Assembly (NCBI GenBank): GCA_019843655.1
Contig: JACDQD010000006.1
Location: 14,340,246 to 14,404,245 of the forward strand
Reading direction: 5' to 3'
Source: Lethocerus indicus
Lineage: Eukaryota > Arthropoda > Insecta > Hemiptera > Belostomatidae
DNA: 64,000 nucleotides
A program made the translations under genes and the position numbers. Shown here one piece after another: positions 26,585 to 37,306 of the stretch; within the stretch, counting starts at the first letter, position 1; each line of letters starts with the position of its first letter. Under the pieces are notes generated by a model, which was not told the DNA's origin, did no database searches, and was given only the letters and a program-made list of their open reading frames with translations.

Positions 26585-28315
26585 ATTTTCTGGGATGCTT
26601 ATTTTCAGAAATACAGTAAATATATAATATATACTTGGAAAATTGAATGGGAACTCTATGCCTTAGCATTTTTCTATTACACAAGGAATAAAATTCCATG
26701 AATTAATATTTATAATTCAAAAAAATAACTATAGATATTTAGTATTGCAAGAAGTACAGCACCAATACAATTGTCTGCAATACAGGAGTGTTATGCGGAC
26801 TAATTTCAGAAACGCCGTGATAGCACGGCGACGTGTATGTCTTCGGCACGGCTAAGGCCACGCTACATAGATTTGAATATCATTAATATCCTGCAATTGG
26901 CCTACCCGGTGATGAAATATCTTATTTTAAATATCAGTTACAGCAATATAGCGATTTTCTGTTGATTGAATTATAAATAAAACTCGAGCTCCCCATATTA
27001 TATTAGATCAAATGCAACCTTGTGCAATAGTTGAGTTTGATTAGTACAATTTATAATCTGAAGGAGACTCGTAGGAGATTTTTATTTTAACCTGTAGACT
27101 CGTGGAAAAATGTGTACTAATTGACTTAGGTCGGCGGGTGGTTATAAGCCGATTAATTGTTGGTTGGGGGCGTTTACGGGAATACCGGGCATTTGGGGGA
27201 CGAAGTCACGTCTAGAGGAGTGAACCGTAGAGGAAAGGAGGACGCCTGCATGTATGGAATTTCCGTTTTAGTATATTCGGTGTGCGTGTAGCTGAGCGAC
27301 CTCCCGCGTTCAGACTTTCACCTTTATTAAAGGGGGGCCTCCTCCTCCTCCTCCTCCTCCTCCACCGCCTCCTCCGCCCCATCCGCCGCCGCCTCCATGA
27401 GCCGCGCATATTTCCGTCTGTCCTTATTAAATCCATTATCCGCCCGTGATATATCGCCGGAGCGCTTCCGCCTCCCCGCCACCGATCGGTTCCCGAATAT
27501 ACGGCCGAACCGCGATTAATTCACACCGTAATTGCTTCGTCCTGTGGGGAAGAACGAAACCATTTTCATTACGTCCGATTGTGGAGTAAGAACAAAACTA
27601 ACGACGATTAGGTTTGTCCAGGATTTGGGCGAACATAATTTTCCTGCGGAATAAGATTTTTCGTGAAAATGATCACGATAGGATTCTATCAGCGTTGAAC
27701 TTTCACTCATTTCTTAAATTGCCAAATAACAGTGAGTCCTAATTTGAAAATAAGAATACGATCTAGTGTTACTACAAATCATCTGTTATTCAAAACGAGT
27801 GGTAAAAATGAAATAATTCGTCAGTTATGTACTTTAATTTTAATATAGCTGAGATTCACATTATACCTTTTTCTCTTTTTCTTTCATTCTAGCAATTTTA
27901 TAACATATTTAGATATTTTTTTTATAATTATATATTTTAATATTGAGACAAAATTGGGCTAATTTCGGATTCCTGGGCAACTAAAGCTTGAGTAGTATTC
28001 TTTGTAACTCACGTTGTTCAATGGAAACTAGAGAACGGTGTACCGGTTTGTGTCTCAATTACCTCCATTATCTGGTTCTGTGCGGATCAGCTTGCCCAAC
28101 CACCGAAAGCAGTTACAAATGCTAATCGCCCTTATTGTACGGGAATAGGAGACCCCGGCTAAACGGTCAAACGCTTCCTGAAACAAGAACGGCCGGCCGG
28201 TTACAAGTTGTTGTGAACTAGAGATAAAAAAAAGGGAAATTTGGAATCAAATATTCTGATTTATATTTCAAATTAATTTATTCCACAATTATATTCATAG
28301 TTCTTCGGGTTATAT
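26583..28315. other. Non-coding stretch with GC-rich island
   Basis: AT-rich sequence surrounds a GC-rich island at about 27,120-27,540. The island contains a (CCT)n tract at 27,336-27,364 and several CCGCC clusters. The Arg-rich minus frame at 27212-27436 is an artefact of the CCT repeat. Confidence 0.5.
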
Positions 28316-28372
28316 CTTTTGTTCAACTTGTTTCTGCTGGTCGCCATCTTCAGCAGCTTCAGCAGTAGTGAA
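28316..28372. mobile_element. Degenerate fold-back arm fragment
   Basis: CTGCTGGTCGCCATCTTCAG and the flanking AACTTGTTT...CAGCAGTAGTGAATCA resemble the segment of the fold-back arm reading CGGCTGCTCGCCATCTTCAG followed by TAGCGGTGTTAGTCA. No partner arm is seen nearby, except a fragment in the opposite orientation 1.5 kb to the right (29826). Confidence 0.5.
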
Positions 28373-29825
28373 TCATATTCAAATGATGCCGAAGTATTAA
28401 TGCTGCAAAGTTAATCTGCCATTGCTGATCACATTTTATCCGTCCCCTCTACCAAACGTTCCCTTCGCTCTCAGCCCCTTAAACTGCTTTTATTTATTAA
28501 TTTTAAGCTCGATTTTTGTGAAGAGATGTCGAGAGTGTCAAGTAATATTCGAAAAAATTTACAGAACGAAAGTCCTTCAAAAATGGCGAAACAATCTCGC
28601 TGATTTGGACAACACTAAATTATTTCCCGGGAAAACGTTGTTGAAAGGGACAATTCGGTTTTCAAAATATAGTTTTCGTAATTACTTATTAAGAAGACGT
28701 TTCAAATGGCTTGTTGTCATATAAGTCTATGTATGTGATCAAAATGGTTCTTGGGTCTGGAAGAGCCGAGGAGGGCTGTCGGCACTCTAATATACTCCGG
28801 TCTTCTTTCGAGCGGAATACATTCTGCCGGCAGAAAAGTTTCAAATCGTTGAAAGCGGATCATCAACTTCTTCGGTTGAGTTCAGGCTCGAGATATATTT
28901 TCAAGTCTGATGGCTACAATTTCCCCTTGGAGCGAGGGAGGGAGGGAGGGAGGTCGAACTTGATCTCTTGAGTTCTTTTCTCCCCTCTCAATTGTATTGC
29001 AGCTTGAGAAGAAACATGATTATACTTGATTTGTCTGCCGTCTCTTATCCCCCCAGACTGACTTATGAAAAGACTCCGAGCGAAAGAATACAGAGCTTTT
29101 CCGAACGGCATTACGTGTCTCATATAAAATTTAAAGACGCTCTTTAAAATCCGCATTTTATATCTAATAAATTAGAGTACATATAGATTATCCCTGGACG
29201 CAGGCTTTAAAGAGAAATGTTTTGTAGAAAATTTACCATATTTAGTACCGAAATTGTACTGTAAAAACGGACATAACGCCGTGTAATAAACTTACATTTT
29301 ACGGAATATTCAGATTGGAAACATCCACTTCAACTTGCATATCATGCATATTTTTCATTAAAACCGGTAATGACAGATTCTAGAAAACTCTTTGCCCTCG
29401 TCCTCGTAAATGCCTATTGTGTTTTGGTTGAAGTGGCCGTTCGGTATTAGAGAGGAAAACTTCGAAGAATTTTTAATGGAATTTACACAATAAATTCCAC
29501 GTTTTCAATGCCCCCGAAAGGTGCTTTTAGCTGGGGGAAAAACTAAATTCGAACCTATCCGCCTGAGTTATCAGGTTTTCAAAACGGACAACGACGTTTC
29601 TGTAGCAATTGTGGCAGGGACCGCATTAACGCCTTACAAATCCATTCCTGTCTTCATCTTTATCAGTTACGCTATAATGACAATGGTGCTCCTTTTTCAC
29701 TTTTATCCGATTGTTCCGGTCGTACCGAATCCAACCGCTTAGTTTTTTTAAGGCAAAATAATTAATTGATTAATGCGTGCTTTATAACATTTAAAAATTA
29801 CCTCATATTTCTGACGAAATGTCAT
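28373..29825. other. Non-coding stretch between two fold-back fragments
   Basis: This contains moderately GC-rich sequence, including a short (GGGA)n tract near 28,930-28,952. Frames such as 28422-28724 and 29521-29742 match no family I know and have no supporting splice sites. The two flanking half-arm fragments face each other, so this could be one very large or rearranged fold-back insertion, but the evidence is thin. Confidence 0.4.
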
Positions 29826-29862
29826 AATGTTGGCGAGAAGCCGAAACCGGTCTAGCTTATGC
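29826..29862. mobile_element. Fold-back arm fragment
   Basis: TGGCGAGAAGCCGAAACCGG followed by TCTAGC matches the right-arm box GATGGCGAGCAGCCGAAACCGGTCTAGC of the fold-back family with one or two changes. Only this box survives. Confidence 0.65.
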
Positions 29863-32650
29863 ATATAAAACAGTATTTCGATGCTGTATTTCAAAATAAT
29901 ATAGCTTTTATTATTATTGCTGTCGTAAACAGCGTAAGGTTTTGTTCATTTTAATTACTTTTTCACCATAATAGCCCACTGTTAGAAATTTAAAAATCCT
30001 CTGTAATAACGTTTAGTAAAATTAAAGTTATTAAATTACTCTAATTGTCGGCTTAATTACAGCCTTCGAAATTGTTCTGAAGGCTTATTCCCCTTTGTCT
30101 TTACTTTCTTAAAGTGTTAATTAGCTTTCGAATAATCTCCTTTTGAAATAATGTACAGAATTCAGATGCAAATTCAGTTTCACTTTCTAAAAATATAGAC
30201 AAAAGTCGTAGTTATTGACTTTATTAACCCAAATCGTTAATTGGCCAATAAGGAAAAAATCTTTTCTTTGCAATTAAATAATGTTTCATTGCGTTCACTT
30301 TACTCTTGATTCTTATAACAAATCTTGCGTAAATGTTCGGCAACACTTTCCCTGCCAACAAACTCATCGACAGTCTTATAATTATAGGACCATACAATTT
30401 CAGCGTCACCACACTTTAAATGAAATGGAATGAATGGGATTAAGCGGTTGTAGTACCGCTGTATTGGTGATAATGTAATCGGCAGTAAATTATAAATAAT
30501 CACTTTTTTTTTTAATTTATAATAAGTCGAATCGATTCTTAATATGTGCATATTTTATATTTCTGGTTAATAGAAAATATTTCACGTTTTAATATTTCCC
30601 ACAGAGAGTGGCTGACTGAAGGATTTTAATTATAAGAGTTTAACTTTGGTTAACTCTCCGATAGGACTTTTCAGAACTTTATATTGCTTTTCATGGGGCG
30701 TGGGAACGGGTTGACGGCATTAAATTTTAACGCGTTTACACAATCGTTTGACGACCTTGTCTGGCTTCAGCCACTTTAGAATTTATTTGGACGGGGGCAC
30801 CTCGGAGAAACCGCTTGATCCTCTCGGTGTTGTTTTTGTCGTGCGACTCGGAGGGAAAAACAAACAACATCCCAATTGTCCTTCGAGGGGCAACAATTAA
30901 ATGAAAAACCTTTTGTTTTTGTATCGAAGTTCCCTGTCTATGGCAATAGCGTTTTCGTTGAGCGATTTTAATTTATGGACACGGTCAACGATCCTGTGTC
31001 CTCAGGATATTTAGCCGACACTTCAGTATACTCTCATTATACTGGATGTAGATTAATCAGAATGATACTCAAACACTCAAGACCATTTTCTACTTCTCTA
31101 CATCTCTTTTACTAATTAAACAGATGATAAGGGACTAAACAATTTCCAGCGGATCTATTCCAAATTAACTACAGGAATATTCTGAATTTAAAAACAGAAT
31201 TATATTTTTATTTTACCTATCTTTACCTATCTTTTTTACGCCAAACTTTTGTTCTTTAAGATTTCGTGTAATCATCAAGTAGTGAACGAACTAGTACACC
31301 AAAAATGTAATTAGAAATATTATTCACCAGCCAATACTTGGTAGGAAAGGTTTAGACAAATGCAAATATCGCTTTCTGTTATGGGCCAGGCCATTCTGAA
31401 AACTCTGAAAAGGAAATTTCGGAAAGACGTAAACATTTCAAGGACTCGTTGACAGATTTGGGACCTGAGGACAGAACCAATTCTGGTTCGAACGTTATTA
31501 AGAAAAACTTAAATTGCGAAAGTTTCATTAAAATGGTCCAACTCTGTACGAGTTTGGTATGAGGGGCGGACTCTTTCGCCGGCATGCCACCCTCCTCCTA
31601 CTCTTCTATTGGAAAATCATCAGGTCACTTGAGCCTTTTTTTCTGGAACTATTTTCGGTTAAAATTTCCCAACTATTGTAGTATACAGAATTTAGACAAA
31701 TTAGGTTCAGCTCTTAATATATAAAAGGAACTTCTCTTACTCAATTTGTTATTCAGAATCAAATTGTTTGGAATTTTCGCAGATTTTTCATCTCTAAACG
31801 AATTGCTTAAAAATAATTATTAATTCAATAATTTAATTAGCTAAATTCAGTTCTACTACTGTACAAATTCACCATTTTGCTAGAACTATCATCAATAACC
31901 CCTGATTATTGAGCGAGTCCTCGCTTAAGTACCATATTCAATTTAAAGTGTACAAAACACTTCGCTTAAAACCCAATGAATCCCAAACTCCAAGGGGTAG
32001 GCTGAAAACAGCCTAATTCGACCTGGCCTCGAAAGTCTAGGCAATATAAAGCTTTTGTCTTTGATTCAAAGACGAGGAAACTTAATGTAATACAAAACCA
32101 GACAAATTATGTAGGAAGGTCGGCCCGAACGATCAAACGGAGCTGGTAATTAAAAAGAAGTTTGCAAGGCGTTTTGCGGTGATATCTTATTGGAATTGTT
32201 CCGTTGTTAATGCGCAGCCAAAGTGCCGGAGGTTCAGTTTATTCCCATTCAATCCTGAAACCTTTTATAATACTGTTGAAGAATAAACTTTTTAGCGACT
32301 GAGCTAAAAGTCGCTTTTCTTTTTTTTCCCCTTGCTAATTTTATTAGCTTTCTTGTTCTTGTTGTTGCCGAAGCCCGGTTGGACTTTAATACGAAAGCAA
32401 ATTATATGGACGGTTTTAATATCGGAGCACTGAAATTTTCTCCTTTGTTTTGTCCGCATTACACCTGACCAGGCCCGCTCCGAAACTGGGGCTTATTTTC
32501 TTTTCTCATTGCGGATAATTAAATAACAGACTGACTCCCAGTACCGGATACCAATCTAAAGCCCGTTGGGAAAACTGTCGTATAACCAAACGGGTTATGA
32601 GAGTGTTCGTCCACACGTTCATCCAAAAAATACCGTATATAAGTAATAAG
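29863..32650. other. Non-coding stretch, no gene recognised
   Basis: AT-rich DNA with GC-richer blocks near 30,690-30,900 and 32,330-32,580. No exon, RNA gene or repeat family is supported. Confidence 0.5.
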
Positions 32651-33206
32651 GTTTAATACCTTTAAATTTGTTGTCTGCGAGGGGTCGGATACCGTAGATT
32701 TTGTGTGTTTTTGTCTCCTCTCGCTGGTTTGGTTTTTTGCTAAACCTGTTTCAGCTCTTCTCCATTTTCACTAGCAGTGTTAATATATTACTAAAATTAA
32801 GTTTTTTTAATATATTCCTGATCAACGGGAAAATTTTATGATCGTAAATACACAATACCAGATAGGTTTCCTGTCATATATTTGGAAGTCAGAACCTAAT
32901 AGTTGTTATTAGTTGTGTGATCAAATATATATCTGACCGATAATCCAACAAAGACTTAAGCCGATTAACAAAATCCCTCCCAACCAAAATAAGAGAAACA
33001 ACATTCCCCCAAAACACAATAACAAGACACATAACATACACACTACAAACAGACAACCACCGCAGTACACGTAACTGCGACAGTGTAGTGAGGATGCCCA
33101 AAAAGTATCCAAAGTGACTAACACTACTGAAGATGGCGAACAGCCGAAACCGGTCTAGTAAAAGACCGAACCAGCGAGAGGAGACAGAAAGACACGAAAT
33201 CTACAA
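32651..33206. mobile_element. Fold-back element with long core, copy 2
   Basis: The left arm (TTGTCTGCGAGGGGTCGGAT, ACCGTAGATT, GTCTCCTCTCGCTGG) is matched by a right arm ending GAAGATGGCGAACAGCCGAA, ACCAGCGAGAGGAGACAG, ACACGAAATCTAC. The loop is replaced by a core of about 250 bp. Part of the core (about 32,815-32,985) matches, in reverse complement, the core of the element at 60641-61922 (for example ATGATCGTAAATACACAA, CCAGATAGG, CTTAAGCCGATTAACAAAAT). The hydrophobic minus-strand frames at 32889-33124 are by-products. Confidence 0.85.
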
Positions 33207-35201
33207 TATTTAATTTTACTTTTTAATTTTAATACTTAACCTAGTCATCAATGAGCGAGCATAAGCCTTCGCAGGGACAACTATAAGCTACTGACTCCAT
33301 GTCAAGCATCACGCATATTAGTGATTTGCACATTTGTGCGAAAAACAAATACTGAGAAAAACAATTTGCAATAGCTCTTTTCACACGCATGTTAAGTTTA
33401 CACGAAATTCTGGAAACCCAACTTGATTGGTCCTTGTGCATTGGACATGGTGGACAGATTGCAATTTCAGTCCCAAGGTCGGAATAATTAACGGTGTGAT
33501 TTTAATTTCTCTGACAGTGGTTATTATCGGCTCCAATTTATTGCGCTCTCTCTCATTTGTGTCATTCGATACACTCTCTGCAGTCGTTCCGCAGCAGGTG
33601 TTCCTTTCCCGTTTGTCAATTTCAGTTATTTTCACAAATACGATCCCGTTCTACAATGCCAACTGTTGACCTGTCGCGTGTCAGCTCATTGTTGATTTAA
33701 AGCGTGTGTGTTCACAGATTTTAGAGAAAGGTCTATTCCGACTCATTTCAGGCTGATAATTTGTTGCTCAGATGAAGTTATATGTTTGTATATATGTTTT
33801 TGTTATTCCATCAGAGTATTGAGTATATTCACTTGTACAGTTTTCAAACTTTGGAAATCAAAAACATATACTACTTAGTTGGACGTAAGCAGTGTAAATA
33901 ATTTCGGTGTAAATTGGAAATAATTAATTTATATTATTCATATTATACACGCATACCATTATTGAATATTTACTCGAATTTATGGATGTTTAAATGATAC
34001 GGATTAAGGAAATCACTGAATTTCAAAAAGTTCATTTTGTGTATAATGGATATGCGACAGCACAATCTGATAAAAATTGAGCATAAACAACTGATATATT
34101 GTCAGTCATTCCTTCAAATTATTTCAATTACGCGCGGCATATAATATTTATAGGTGCTTCATTAATTAGGAATACTTTACTACGCAACAAGCCATAAATC
34201 CTTTATGTAAAAGTTTTAGAAAATGTAGAATGTTAGTAGTGTTTTTATATTATGTATGAGTTAAAGAGAGCAACATCATTATAGCTTGTTGTTTGAGCTG
34301 ATTTTTCAAAGTTTCATGTATCAATGGTCTATTCATTCAGTGGAGATTTGTTCAGGCAATATCCGTTTCTTACGGAGTTAAGTGATGAGTTGATGGAATA
34401 GCGGTAAGAGGGGGTGTGGAGTTCCTTTATTCGAGGGACTCCTCCAACTCACCTGTTTACTCCCGGCTTTCCACTCCCCAAAAGCGTTTCATTTCCTATC
34501 CCCGGCAGGCCCCACACTCAAGCAACCCCCGCCCCACCCTCAACCAAACTATACATACGCTCTCGCGCTCCGACTTCTCACGCTCCAGTGTTAAATCGAA
34601 ATTATGTTACTGTCCTGACGACCCAGGTGGGGCCTCTCCACCGCAATAACTGCGCTTTATCCACCTCCCCACCACCATTCTCAGTTCATCAGAATCACTC
34701 CATTCCCAATATAAACAATACCTAACTTTATGAACAGAATGCGTCGGATTCCGCTTCCCGCCACCGGATTTAATTGAAGGAAGTACCTAATGAGCTCGAT
34801 TTCCTACGAGCTTGAGTACCGAATAACGTAATTTGACTCAGAGCCAATAATGGTATTAGAAATATATCGTATTGGATCAGCCCAATAGATTGTTAGTCTC
34901 ATGAATACAATTTATTCCGCCATTAATTTAACGGAAGTGTTGTCAATAAGAACATTTTGTAGGTTTTCTTTTATTTAATAAATAGGTGGACGTATCTGTT
35001 TAAGGAACAAAACAACATGTAATCGAAATTCTTTTTATAACTTCGTGTAGTAGATTATACGGAGTGTCAGATACTGGATGGGCTCAAATTGACGAGGGGT
35101 TGGAACTCAATTCGGGCAGGCTTATGCTTCCATATATATTTTCGCCTCGAGCGAATAAATAACCGTGAGTAACTAATTCGACTCGGTATCCTAAGGTTTA
35201 A
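33207..35201. other. Non-coding stretch, no gene recognised
   Basis: This is mostly AT-rich, with a C-rich block at 34,420-34,700. The Pro/Ser-rich frames in that block reflect C-rich composition and overlap one another in two frames. No splice-consistent exon was found. Confidence 0.5.
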
Positions 35202-35237
35202 TCTCTCTCTCTCTCTCTCCCTGTCTCTCTCTCTCTC
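35202..35237. repeat. Interrupted (TC)n microsatellite
   Basis: A TC tract interrupted by CCTG, followed by a short G9 run. It lies about 120 bp upstream of the possible promoter at 35359. Confidence 0.9.
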
Positions 35238-35358
35238 GTCTTTCTGTAAAGGCGGGGGGGGGGCTTTAAACGGGCGAAGGTAGGCCGTCAGGTGTGAGCC
35301 GCTTATGCAAAAATGCAGCCGGTCTTTTACGAGGCTGGCGACAGCAACGCCCGGTGTT

Positions 35359-35520
35359 CATAAAAGGGCGGGGGTCTCGCATTTTAAAGCTGCCCCCTCC
35401 CCGCCCATCCAACACTCCGGAAATAAAGGCGAGTCACCGCCTCAGCCACAGGCGAGAGTAAGTGCAGAGTCGAAGTGAAAGCATGGCGGTTCCACCCCCG
35501 GGTAATAAACCAAAGAAAAG
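35359..35520 (+). promoter_or_regulatory. Candidate promoter and first coding exon
   Basis: The GC-rich island at 35,260-35,520 holds a TATA-like box CATAAAAG (35359-35366). Downstream, ATG at 35483 lies in a fair context (AAAGCATGG) and opens MAVPPPGNKPKK, interrupted after 38 bases by an excellent donor, AAAAG|GTATGAAG (GT at 35521). Unspliced, the frame closes after about 32 codons. A second strong donor, GAGA|GTAAGTG (GT at 35458), precedes the ATG, so an untranslated exon ending at 35457 is an alternative. This could be the start of a plus-strand gene. Nothing further downstream is recognised as the next exon, and the 13-residue N-terminus is too short to identify. Confidence 0.33.
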
Positions 35521-36886
35521 GTATGAAGTTGAAAAGGGACTTGGCGAAAAGTTTTCTTTTTCTTACGAAAGTGAGAATTAAGCATTCCTGTTTTGGGCTT
35601 TCAGTTTTTACAATACCTTATTTGGGTTGGATGTATTATGAAAATATACGATGATATGAATATATCATGAAATTATAACCCTCCGTCCTTAATCTCTACC
35701 ATGGAATCGTGATCTACTCTATTTAAAATTTTAATTAAATTATATTTCGTTTGAATATGTGCGTATTGTCCCAACGAATTATATCTGGTTTTGGCAAACT
35801 AATATAAGTTTTTCTTGAATAAAGATTGTTTACTCTGATGAAGAGATTCAGAAATGAGTAGAACGGAAAGAAACCGTACTTGACGCAGTATCGGAATGTT
35901 GTTTTCGGCTCTGAAAAAGAACAGGGTAGTGGAATAAATTTAACGAATCTGTTTCGGAAGTCTCGATCGATGACTGCCAGCCATCGGGGATATCGACCAA
36001 GTTAGGAATACTGCGTTTTAATATAGGCCATTTTTCTCGAGACTCAACGGGACATCATCAAGTGGCCTTGTCTACGGTATCAATGTAAATCCTCCTTCTC
36101 GACGCTCTCGTGTTATTAATGTTGATGTCGGAGTCGAAATAAAAAAGTAGACGGCGGAGGCAGCGCGTTCTTCATTGGCCTTGTTCCAACTATGCAGGGA
36201 ACACTCCCCAGCTAGCCGGAGCCCGCCCTGCGGCCCACTTTTTTCAACCCCATCCCCTTCAACCCTAACCGGTGAAAAATGAATGAGAACTCCCAGGGAT
36301 GAAATTTGTTTGCTCGCGCATTAACTTTAAATGGAGTGACATGATAATTCTTAATTCAAACAAATGTGGGGGCGGTGGGCGGCAGCCACCGTGGCCTTTT
36401 TTAGACATCGCCTGTCCCCATTCCTTCGGTCCGTTTCTTTATCGGGGCGGTAATTATTTTCCTTAGCAAATTACGACTTAATGCCACCGCGGCGCCTCCC
36501 CAATGTCTGGCAATATAATACCAAACATTTCCACCGTCAAATTATCAAAACATGCAAAATTAAATTACATCCTTATAGCAATTTTGCTTATTTAAAGCTT
36601 CCGGCATCCACGATTGAATTGTTTTATGCCTCACACAGTTATAGGCTGTGTACTGTATACAAAAAATGAAAAAACCATCATTCATATCAACGGATTGTCA
36701 GATGTTTGGTACATCCATTACTTACTTGTTAAGATTAACACACAAATACCTTTCACTAGCTAGCCTTATTTGTGACTCTGTCCGACCAAGTTCAGGTTGT
36801 TCAGGCGGGTAAATCAGTATGTAGGAGTTCTGAATGACCTAGTCGAATAATCGAAATGTTAAATTATATTTATTATTCAATTGTAC
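35521..36886. other. Non-coding stretch, possible intron
   Basis: AT-rich sequence to 36,100, then a GC-rich patch at 36,140-36,480. No gene or repeat is recognised. Confidence 0.5.
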
Positions 36887-37306
36887 GGTATTCAATACCG
36901 TAGATTTCGTGTGTTTCTGTCTCCTCTCACTGGTTTGGTCTTTTGCTAGACCGGTTTCAGTAGCTCGCCATCTTCAGTATCGGTGTTAGTCAATTTTGGC
37001 ACTTTGGATGTTTTTTTGGGTATCCTCACTGCACTGTCACAGTCACTTGTACTGTGTTGGTTGTAGTGTATTTAGTTTAATGGGCTACTCTATTTTCAAT
37101 GGTACGGCGCACCTAATACTACCCGCAACAAAGGTATGTCTTACATTTTAGTATTAGCGCCCAACAAACATCCACAGTGCCAAAGTGACCGACACCGCTA
37201 CTGAAGATGGCGAGCAGCCAAAACCGGTCTAGCACGGAGAGGAGATAGAAATACACGAAATATACGATATTCCAACCCCTTGCAGACCACAAAACATGTA
37301 TGTTAA
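36887..37306. mobile_element. Fold-back element, copy 3
   Basis: The left arm (CAATACCGTAGATTTCGTGT, GTCTCCTCTCACTGG, CTAGACCGGTTTCAGTAGCT, CACTGTCACAGTCACTTG) and right arm (ACTGAAGATGGCGAGCAGCC, ACACGAAATATACGATATTC, CCCCTTGCAGACCACAAAAC) are inverted. The loop AATGGTACGGCGCACCTAA is conserved. The right arm lacks the GTGACAGTGACAGTG box and the CAAAAGACC segment, so it carries two internal deletions. This copy shows the outermost right end (TGCAGACCACAAAACATG), which defines the element boundary. Confidence 0.88.

Noticed and set aside
27212..27436. Arg-rich minus-strand frame, resembling a nucleic-acid-binding tail
   Set aside because: Produced by the (CCT)n tract and GC-rich sequence; no domain, no splice context.
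32889..33124. Two overlapping hydrophobic minus-strand frames that look like membrane proteins
   Set aside because: They lie inside the fold-back element and its core; hydrophobicity comes from T-rich repeat sequence, and the same peptide fragment appears at 60.9 kb only because the repeat core is shared.
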